Assembly (NCBI RefSeq): GCF_020741395.1
Contig: NZ_DYZA01000189.1
Span: 1-10,419 of the forward strand
Length of the DNA: 10,419 bases
Source: Mailhella massiliensis
Lineage (GTDB): Bacteria; Desulfobacterota; Desulfovibrionia; Desulfovibrionales; Desulfovibrionaceae
Reading direction: 5' to 3'
This document shows, in pieces, positions 5,941 through 10,419 of the stretch. Both the position numbers and the translations under genes were made by a program. Position 1 is the first letter of the stretch. Every line of letters starts with the position of its first letter. Under the pieces are notes generated by a model. That model did not search any database. It was given only the letters and a program-made list of their open reading frames with translations, and was not told the DNA's origin.

Positions 5941-7089
5941 TCATTCCTCTATGGTCGGCTCCCCGGAAGGGGAAGGCTGCGGATTGACGGGCTGTTGCGG
6001 CGCGCTCCCCTTTCCGGGGGAGGAAAAGTTGCGCGGGTGGCAGCGGCGGTACACTTCTTCGAGCACGTCGGAGCGCACATGGGTATAAAGCTCCGTGGCC
6101 GCAAGGTCGCTGTGGCCGAGCAGAAGCTGCACGGTGCGCAGGTCCGCCCCGCCTTCCAGAAGATGCGTGGCAAAGGTGTGCCGCATGGTGTGCGGCGAAA
6201 TGTCGCGGTCTATGCCCGCCTCCAGGGCGTAGCGGCGGATGAGCTTCCACACCGCCTGCCGGGTGAGGCCCGTGCCGGAGCGGTTCAGGAACACATGGCT
6301 GTCCTGCGGCATGAATTCCGGCCGCACCTTGCGAAGATAATATTCCATCACGGCCACGGCCCGGGCGTGCAGGGGCACGAGGCGCTCCTTGCGGCCCTTG
6401 CCGAACACGCGCAGCGCCCCGCGCTGAAGGTCGATATCCAGGGGGTGCAGGCCGATGAGCTCGGACACGCGCAGCCCGGAGGCGTACAAGAGCTCCAGCA
6501 TGGCCCTGTCGCGGCGGCCGAGCTTCGTATCCTCATCCGGCGCGGCAATGAGCGCAAGCGCCTCCTCGCGGCTCAGCACGGAAGGCAGGGTGTGGGGAAG
6601 CTTCGGCCCGTCCAGAAGCGCGGCGGGGTTGCCCTCCATCATGTCCCTGTCCGCGCACCAGGAAAAGAAGCCGCGCAGGCAGGAAAGGCGGCGGGCCAGC
6701 GTGCGCCTGCCGTCCCCCCTTTTCCGCAGCCAGACCACGAAAAGCAGAAGCTCCTCGTCGTCCAGGCGCGCGAGGGCCTGCCTTGCGGACAAATCCTCCG
6801 CCCCGCTCTCCTCCAGGAAGGAAGAAAGGGCGGCAATGTCCTGCCGGTAGGAATCCGCCGTGGCCGGGGAAAGGCCGCGCACGGCCAGAAGCTCGTCGAG
6901 CCAGCGCTCCCCGAGGCGGCGCAGGCTGTCTGAAGGGGCCTTGCGCGCCGCCCTGAGGGCCGAAGGCCGCTCTTTCGGCTCCTTCTGCCCCGGGGCGGCG
7001 GGCGCGTCGATCACGGCCTGCGCCTCCAGAAGCGCGGAACGCTCCTTTTTCGGCCTCCCGCGCCGCCCCTTTGCCGCTTCTTCCGCCAT
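5941..7089 (-). CDS. xerD: Tyrosine recombinase, XerD/XerC family, with extended ends
   Basis: The 382-aa product has a SAM-like core-binding domain (about 55-160) and a tyrosine-recombinase catalytic domain (about 168-350). Catalytic residues are complete: R207 (SGLRVSEL), K231 (GKGRKERLVPL), H300 and R303 (PHTMRH), H326 (LLGHSD) and nucleophile Y335 (ELYTHV). Xer proteins resolve chromosome dimers at dif with FtsK; the GKGxKERLVPL hairpin looks more XerD- than XerC-like. Usual length is about 300 aa. Here a basic, Ala/Pro-rich N-terminus of about 50 residues carries an AT-hook-like RRGRPKK (9-15), and about 28 Pro/Ser/Gly-rich residues follow the normal HPR end (354-382). The start at 7089 is backed by GGAGG 7 bases upstream, so the extension is probably genuinely translated. 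It is the first gene of a unit with the nucleotidyltransferase gene. Assignment to XerD rather than XerC or a private integrase is less certain than the family. Confidence 0.93.
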   Translation of the reverse strand: MAEEAAKGRRGRPKKERSALLEAQAVIDAPAAPGQKEPKERPSALRAARKAPSDSLRRLGERWLDELLAVRGLSPATADSYRQDIAALSSFLEESGAEDLSARQALARLDDEELLLFVVWLRKRGDGRRTLARRLSCLRGFFSWCADRDMMEGNPAALLDGPKLPHTLPSVLSREEALALIAAPDEDTKLGRRDRAMLELLYASGLRVSELIGLHPLDIDLQRGALRVFGKGRKERLVPLHARAVAVMEYYLRKVRPEFMPQDSHVFLNRSGTGLTRQAVWKLIRRYALEAGIDRDISPHTMRHTFATHLLEGGADLRTVQLLLGHSDLAATELYTHVRSDVLEEVYRRCHPRNFSSPGKGSAPQQPVNPQPSPSGEPTIEE

Positions 7090-7310
7090 GCCCTTACCTC
7101 CCCGCCTTCCGGCAACACTGAAACGTCACGCCAGATTAACGGCGCGCGAAGGCCGCGTCAACGCCCCGGGCAGGACCCGGAAACACGGCGGAACCTCCTT
7201 CCAAAAACGGCCCTGCAAAAATCCCGTGCAGGAAAGGGACGGAAAGGCGCGAAGGCAGGAAGGCCCCACGGGCAAGGGGGGACGCGCCCTGCAACGAAAG
7301 CAGCTTCCGT

Positions 7311-7341
7311 GAACGCGGGGAGGGGCCTTTTTGGGGGGACG
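7311..7341 (+). repeat. 31-bp G-run repeat, copy A (G-quadruplex-like)
   Basis: This copy matches 7471-7501 at 30 of 31 positions (C at 7327 instead of T). It begins GAACG, then runs of G separated by A and by CCTTTTT, ending GGGGGGACG. With the GGG that follows at 7344-7346 it offers four G-runs, loops 1, 7 and 5 bases, fitting a G-quadruplex pattern on the plus strand. Confidence 0.75.
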
Positions 7342-7378
7342 AAGGGCTCCTTCCTGCAAAAAAACAGCCGGGGAGAAT

Positions 7379-7398
7379 CCGGGGCAAAACGGCCCCGG
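7379..7398. repeat. 7-bp GC hairpin
   Basis: CCGGGGC (7379-7385) pairs with GCCCCGG (7392-7398) across a six-base loop. It lies between the two copies of the G-run repeat. No T-run follows on either strand, so it is not a standard terminator; function unknown. Confidence 0.4.
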
Positions 7399-7470
7399 CG
7401 CGGGCCTGAAGGCCGGAAAAGCTCCTGCGGGCCTGTTCCCGCCCTGTTCCGCGCCGCCCCTGCCCGGCAG

Positions 7471-7501
7471 GAACGCGGGGAGGGGCTTTTTTGGGGGGAC
7501 G
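7471..7501 (+). repeat. 31-bp G-run repeat, copy B (stronger G-quadruplex-like)
   Basis: Second copy, exactly 160 bases after copy A. The plus strand carries GGGG, GGGG, GGGGGG and, continuing just beyond the repeat, another GGGGGG (7502-7507 area), with loops of 1, 7 and 2 bases. This satisfies the usual four-run G-quadruplex pattern with runs of at least four. It lies about 200 bases upstream of the proposed promoter of the UPF0104 gene. Confidence 0.75.
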
Positions 7502-7704
7502 GGGGGCGGGCAGCGAGAGGAAAAGCCCTTCTTTGCCGCAGCCCCCGGCGGCTTTTGCGCAAGGGGGCCATTCAAGCGCGGGCGGCAACATCCCCGCAGG
7601 GGCAGGAAAGGCGGAAAACTCGCGGGCCATTTCCACGGAACGGCGCGCCGCACGGGGTTGGGCCGGGGGGAGGGAAGCATAACGCATTTGTCGCTCTCCT
7701 CCCC

Positions 7705-7733
7705 TTGCCTTTACTTCTCTGTGCGGGTATTGT
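7705..7733 (+). promoter_or_regulatory. Candidate sigma70 promoter for the UPF0104 gene
   Basis: TTGCCT (7705-7710) and TATTGT (7728-7733) are separated by exactly 17 bases, each matching four of six consensus positions. It lies in the least GC-rich part of this gap and would start RNA near 7740, leaving a leader of about 60 bases. Confidence 0.45.
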
Positions 7734-7734
7734 A

Positions 7735-7768
7735 GTTGCGCAAAAAGGAACTATCGCCCGGGCGCAAC
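7735..7768 (+). repeat. Inverted repeat in the UPF0104 gene leader
   Basis: GTTGCGC (7735-7741) and GCGCAAC (7762-7768) are perfect inverted copies around 20 bases that include AAAAAGGAAC. It overlaps the predicted start of transcription, so it may be an operator or, if transcribed, a 5' hairpin. The downstream ATG lacks a clear Shine-Dalgarno sequence, which makes a leader-based control conceivable. Confidence 0.35.
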
Positions 7769-7800
7769 CCTGTATCCCCTTCTGGTGTGGACTGCCGATA

Positions 7801-8790
7801 ATGAAAAAATACCTGCCGATTCTGGGAAAGCTTCTCGTTCTCTTCATCTGTGTGCTGGCCTGCTGGCTTCTCTACGACAAGCTCAAGCGCTACAGTATGG
7901 AAGAAATCATCGACAGTATTCTTCACATACGGCATCGGCAGCTTGTCATGGCCGTCATTCTTGTGGTGCTCAACTACGCCATACTTGTAGGATACGACTG
8001 GCTCGCCGTGAAGGCCATACACCGAAAGCTCCCCTTTCCGCGCATCTGCCTGGTGTCCTTTGCCGGTTCTGCGGTGAGCTACAACCTGGGCGCGCTGCTC
8101 GGCGGCACCACGGTGCGCTACCGGCTCTACAGCGCGTGGGGCTTCCACGCCATAGATATCGTACGCCTCGTGCTCATGCTGGCCGTCACCTTCTGGATAG
8201 GGGCGCTGGGCCTTGCCGGGGGCGTGCTGCTTTTCGCCAATGTGCACATACCGCCGGAACTTTCCATCGATCCTTCCCACATACGCCCCCTGGGGGCCGC
8301 GCTGCTCGGGCTTTGCGTGCTCTACCTTTTCGTGTGCTGGTGGGCGAGGGGCCGCGCCGTGCGCATCTTCAAGAAGGAATTCGCCCTGCCCACCCTGCCC
8401 ATAGCCCTGGCGCAGACGGCCGTGGCCTGCGCCGACCTGCTGGTCGCCGCCGCCTGCCTCTATGTGCTGCTGCCGGAAAGCAGCACCATTTCCTTTGCCG
8501 ACTTCCTGCCCAACTACCTGCTCGCCCAGGTGGCCGTGGTGCTCACCCATGTGCCCGGCGGCGTGGGCGTGCTGGAGCTTATCCTCATGCACATCATCCA
8601 CGGCGTGGTGCCGCAGCGCCTGTTCGGGGCCATACTCGTCTTCCGTGTGCTCTACTACCTTGTGCCGCTGCTCATCTCCCTCATCCTCCTCTTCCTCTAT
8701 GAATTCCGCCTGCGCAGCCGCACCCCGGAAGAAATAGCCGCCGAAGAGAAGGAAACCCTGCCCGATCCCGCAGAAAACGGGCAGCCGTAG
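7801..8790 (+). CDS. UPF0104/YbhN-like integral membrane protein (lysylphosphatidylglycerol synthase TM family)
   Basis: The 329-aa product is an inner-membrane protein with about seven or eight hydrophobic helices, roughly at 6-24, 49-70, 85-101, 119-146, 163-181, 200-224, 234-262 and 274-300. Family signatures are visible: GGTTVRYRLYS (101-111) and HVPGGVGVLE (250-259), both typical of UPF0104 proteins related to the flippase half of MprF. The soluble lysyl-transferase half of MprF is absent, so it is not expected to aminoacylate lipid by itself; lipid translocation or export is an inference from the family. The tail after 301 is charged and cytoplasmic. The ATG at 7801 starts the conserved protein, but no clear ribosome binding site precedes it, only a weak GGTGTGGA-like stretch. 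The open frame continues upstream with low-complexity sequence that I do not count. It stands alone, divergent from xerD. Confidence 0.87.
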   Translation: MKKYLPILGKLLVLFICVLACWLLYDKLKRYSMEEIIDSILHIRHRQLVMAVILVVLNYAILVGYDWLAVKAIHRKLPFPRICLVSFAGSAVSYNLGALLGGTTVRYRLYSAWGFHAIDIVRLVLMLAVTFWIGALGLAGGVLLFANVHIPPELSIDPSHIRPLGAALLGLCVLYLFVCWWARGRAVRIFKKEFALPTLPIALAQTAVACADLLVAAACLYVLLPESSTISFADFLPNYLLAQVAVVLTHVPGGVGVLELILMHIIHGVVPQRLFGAILVFRVLYYLVPLLISLILLFLYEFRLRSRTPEEIAAEEKETLPDPAENGQP

Positions 8791-9348
8791 GCCCCTTGCC
8801 CGACAGGCGCGCCCCGGGCTGCCGAAGCCTTGCCGGAGAAAAAAGTCACACCACAAGAGGGGACCGGGCTTCGACGAGAGCGCCCGGCGGCCTGCGCAGC
8901 CGCAGCCCGGAAAAATGCCCGCGCGGCCTTTTCTCAGGCGCCTTCTCCCGAAGGCTGATGAAGCTCCCTGACAAGGAGAGAACCTCACGGCTCAGGAAAA
9001 GGCAGGCTACACCCGTTCCCCGCCTTTCCCTTCCGGGTGCGGGCGCATCTCCCCGCAGAGGGCGGGCTTACAAAGAAGACCCGTACGTTATCCGGAGCTC
9101 CCTGCGCGGTGCTCCTCTTTCTGGAAGAAGCAAAAAACGCCGGGAGCCTTTTCCGGCCCCCCTTCCCCGTGCGGACGGAGCTTCGCGCGGGGCGCAGTCC
9201 GGGGGAAGGCTTTGCGGGAGGGGAAGGCGGCCGTATGATAATCATGGCAGGCAGGCAAGGCCGCGCTACAAGAGAGAAAAGCGCCCGATGTTCCCGCAGG
9301 CAGTCGCGGGGTGCGGGCCCCTTTCACCCTTCAGCCAAGGAGAACCTT
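8791..9348. other. 558-bp gene-free region between the UPF0104 and outer-membrane genes
   Basis: No credible gene on either strand: frames are Arg/Pro/Ala-rich, and a long minus-strand frame entering from the left is the antisense shadow of the UPF0104 gene. A 6-bp inverted repeat CCGGGC/GCCCGG (8864-8869, 8882-8887) is present, without a T-run; I could not find a proper terminator for the UPF0104 gene. A promoter candidate for the outer-membrane gene lies at 9212-9239. I see no riboswitch core that I recognise. Confidence 0.45.
9212..9239 (+). promoter_or_regulatory. Candidate promoter for the outer-membrane protein gene
   Basis: TTGCGG (9212-9217) and TATGAT (9234-9239) are 16 bases apart; the latter matches five of six -10 positions and overlaps GATAAT. 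It is the only AT-rich island in this GC-rich gap. RNA would begin near 9247, giving a leader of about 100 bases. Confidence 0.4.
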
Positions 9349-10023
9349 ATGTTCAAGCGCATCGGCATGCTTCTTATGGCGACCTGCCTTCTGCTGCCCG
9401 GCACGTCCCATGCCGCCGACCTCATCGGCGTATACGTCGCGCCCAAATTCGTGCTCAACGTGCAACATTCCAAGTCGGAGCTTTCCTATCTCGGGCAGAA
9501 AGTGGATTCCGATTCCAAGACTTCGGCCCGTGCGGGCGGCGCGCTGGCCATAGGTTACGACTTTTCCCCGGTGCTCGACGTGCCCGTACGCGCGGAACTG
9601 GAATACGGGGCCTACGGCAGGGTATCGAAAAGCTCGGGCGACGGCGACCATGCCCTGCACGCCAAAGTAGGCCTGCAAACCCTGCTTGCCAACGTGTACT
9701 GGGATATCACCACCTGGAACGGCTTCACCCCCTATGTGGGCGCGGGCCTCGGCATGGCCTTCCTGAAAACCGAAGGCCATGTGAACCATTCCCGCCTTGC
9801 CGCCGACCTCATCGGCTCTGGGAGCGACACGGACACGGTGTTCGCCGGGCAGATAGGCCTCGGCTGCTCCTACGCCTTTACGGAGAACATTTCCGCCGAC
9901 ATAGGCTACCGCTTCCTCACCATGGACAACGGCAATGTTTCCGGCATCGCCCATGAGATGAAGCTGAATTCCAAGGATAACTACGTCCATCAGTTCATGC
10001 TGGGCCTGAGGGTGACCTTCTGA
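9349..10023 (+). CDS. Small outer-membrane beta-barrel protein
   Basis: The 224-aa precursor has a clear Sec signal peptide: FKR near the N-terminus, a hydrophobic core (5-17), and a cleavage site after SHA (20-22). The mature protein of about 202 residues alternates polar and non-polar residues in strands ending at periplasmic turns, for example ALAIGYDF (65-72), RAELEYGAYG (81-90), FTPYVGAGLGMAFL (126-139), AGQIGLGCSYAF (166-177), SADIGYRFL (182-190) and HQFMLGLRVTF (214-224). The final Phe is the usual BAM-recognition signal. Size and pattern fit an eight-stranded barrel of the Opa/OmpA-like (porin-family) group. No channel or adhesion function can be inferred. The start has AAGGAG 6 bases upstream. 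It is a single-gene unit with its own promoter candidate and a strong terminator. Two long insertions between strands (about 38-60 and 141-163) would be extracellular loops or turns. Confidence 0.9.
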   Translation: MFKRIGMLLMATCLLLPGTSHAADLIGVYVAPKFVLNVQHSKSELSYLGQKVDSDSKTSARAGGALAIGYDFSPVLDVPVRAELEYGAYGRVSKSSGDGDHALHAKVGLQTLLANVYWDITTWNGFTPYVGAGLGMAFLKTEGHVNHSRLAADLIGSGSDTDTVFAGQIGLGCSYAFTENISADIGYRFLTMDNGNVSGIAHEMKLNSKDNYVHQFMLGLRVTF

Positions 10024-10044
10024 TCACCTTTTCCCCAGGTTGTC

Positions 10045-10080
10045 AAAGCCCGTGCGGCGCAGGCCGTGCGGGCTTTTTTT
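10045..10080 (+). terminator. Strong intrinsic terminator of the outer-membrane gene
   Basis: GCCCGTGCGGC (10048-10058) pairs with GCCGTGCGGGC (10063-10073) with two G-U pairs and a GCAG loop; three more A-T pairs extend it. Seven T (10074-10080) follow. It begins 22 bases after the stop at 10023. Confidence 0.9.
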
Positions 10081-10098
10081 CCGGCATTTTCCTTTCCG

Positions 10099-10151
10099 GG
10101 CAAGGGCCCTTTATGCAGAAGCGCCGCGCACGGAGAGGGGCGGCCCTTGCC
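10099..10151. repeat. 10-bp perfect inverted repeat, 33-base spacer
   Basis: GGCAAGGGCC (10099-10108) is matched by GGCCCTTGCC (10142-10151). It lies between the outer-membrane terminator and the 35-bp tandem repeats. There is no T-run next to it; function unknown. Confidence 0.45.
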
Positions 10152-10165
10152 GCGTCCGCCCTGCC

Positions 10166-10283
10166 GCGCAGGCCCGTCCTTTTCTCCACGCCGGAGGGAC
10201 GCGCAGGCCCGCCCTTTTCTTCACGACGGAGGGACGCGCAGGCCCGCCCTTTTCTTCACGCCGGAGGGACGCGCAGGCCCGTC
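10166..10283. repeat. 35-bp tandem repeat, three full copies plus a partial fourth
   Basis: Copies at 10166-10200, 10201-10235 and 10236-10270 are contiguous, each beginning GCGCAGGCCCG and ending CGGAGGGAC. Copies 1 and 3 differ at unit positions 12 and 21; copies 2 and 3 differ only at position 26. A fourth copy keeps the first 13 bases (10271-10283). Because 35 is not a multiple of three, the array would shift frame at every unit, which argues against protein coding. There are no unique spacers, so it is not a CRISPR array. Confidence 0.9.
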
Positions 10284-10419
10284 TGCCCCGGATACGCTGT
10301 ACGGACGCGGGGCTTGCACGACTCGGGCCTTGCTGACGCCGCGAGTGAATCGCGGCTGCGCGGCCCTCGCGGCCCGGCCGCCTGAAGGCCGGCCGGGGGC
10401 CCCCGAGCGTTGAGAAGGG
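10284..10419. other. Right-edge GC-rich tail with a 7-bp hairpin
   Basis: No gene is supported up to the window end. GCCGCGA (10338-10344) and TCGCGGC (10350-10356) form a 7-bp stem with a five-base loop GTGAA. It is followed by several overlapping GGCC/CCGG-rich palindromic stretches (about 10360-10400). No T-run is seen; whatever gene lies to the right has not started inside the window. Confidence 0.4.

Larger units (their letters stand above)
7090..7800. other. 711-bp divergent gene-free region between xerD and the UPF0104 gene
   Basis: No open frame here has believable composition plus a ribosome binding site; the overlapping Pro/Arg-rich frames in several phases are typical of GC-rich non-coding DNA. 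The region contains two copies of a G-run element (7311-7341, 7471-7501), a 7-bp hairpin (7379-7398), a candidate plus-strand promoter (7705-7733) and a leader inverted repeat (7735-7768). The xerD promoter should lie left of about 7200 on the minus strand, but I found no convincing boxes. Confidence 0.5.

Noticed and set aside
3028..6933. 1301-residue open frame on the plus strand
   Set aside because: It lies antisense to two well-recognised genes, is rich in His, Ala, Gly and Val in a way typical of mirrored GC-rich codons, shows no domain I recognise and has no ribosome binding site or separate context.
5941..7089. Phage or island integrase
   Set aside because: The catalytic hairpin and flanking motifs match Xer housekeeping recombinases, there are no phage genes or attachment repeats nearby, and it is coupled to a tRNA-processing gene.
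7126..7687. Two overlapping Pro/Ala-rich minus-strand frames upstream of xerD
   Set aside because: Both have low-complexity composition, run in competing phases, span the G-run repeats and lack ribosome binding sites; treated as non-coding.
7711..8988. 425-residue minus-strand frame
   Set aside because: Antisense shadow of the UPF0104 membrane protein gene, His/Gly/Glu-rich without family features.
8791..9348. Cobalamin or other riboswitch before the outer-membrane gene
   Set aside because: GC-rich and possibly structured, but none of the conserved core sequences I know could be found.
10166..10283. Possible CRISPR array
   Set aside because: The 35-bp units are directly contiguous with no unique spacers, and no cas gene is present.

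Overview
The window is GC-rich chromosomal DNA (roughly two-thirds G+C by eye, except the left edge) from a Gram-negative bacterium. A signal-peptide-bearing beta-barrel protein ending in Phe shows there is an outer membrane. A fused DHH-CBS-nucleotidyltransferase protein of the A-adding tRNA enzyme type suggests Desulfobacterota, perhaps the Desulfovibrionales. That placement is inference, not proof.

Layout, left to right. (1) Bases 1-188 hold the 5' part of a small membrane-protein gene on the minus strand, running off the left edge in AT-rich DNA (about 40% GC over 1-190 and 28% over the first 100 bases, counted by hand). (2) 449-2452, minus strand, is a eukaryote-like (GH13_8-type) 1,4-alpha-glucan branching enzyme with all catalytic residues, alone without other glycogen genes. 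(3) 2453-3075 is non-coding and full of inverted repeats, including two terminator-like hairpins on the minus strand. (4) 3076-5937 and 5941-7089, both minus strand, form a tight two-gene unit: a XerD-like tyrosine recombinase followed 3 bp later by the 953-aa DHH/DHHA1-CBS-CBS-tRNA nucleotidyltransferase protein. (5) 7090-7800 is a divergent intergenic region with two copies of a 31-bp G-run element and a plausible promoter. (6) 7801-8790, plus strand, is an UPF0104/lysylphosphatidylglycerol-synthase-like integral membrane protein. (7) 8791-9348 is non-coding with a candidate promoter near its end. (8) 9349-10023, plus strand, is a small outer-membrane beta-barrel protein followed by a strong intrinsic terminator. 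(9) 10081-10419 has no gene but holds a 10-bp inverted repeat, a 35-bp tandem repeat (three full copies plus a partial one) and a further hairpin.

Most genes look like housekeeping or envelope functions: chromosome dimer resolution, tRNA 3'-end completion, glycogen branching, a lipid-linked membrane protein and an outer-membrane barrel. Apart from the recombinase-nucleotidyltransferase unit they do not form an obvious pathway. I see no defence island, CRISPR array, transposon, rRNA or tRNA. The points most worth a second look are the fused nucleotidyltransferase and its coupling to the recombinase, the hairpin just ahead of the branching-enzyme start, the paired G-quadruplex-like repeats, the 35-bp tandem repeat, and the AT-rich left edge with its operator-like 9-bp repeat.
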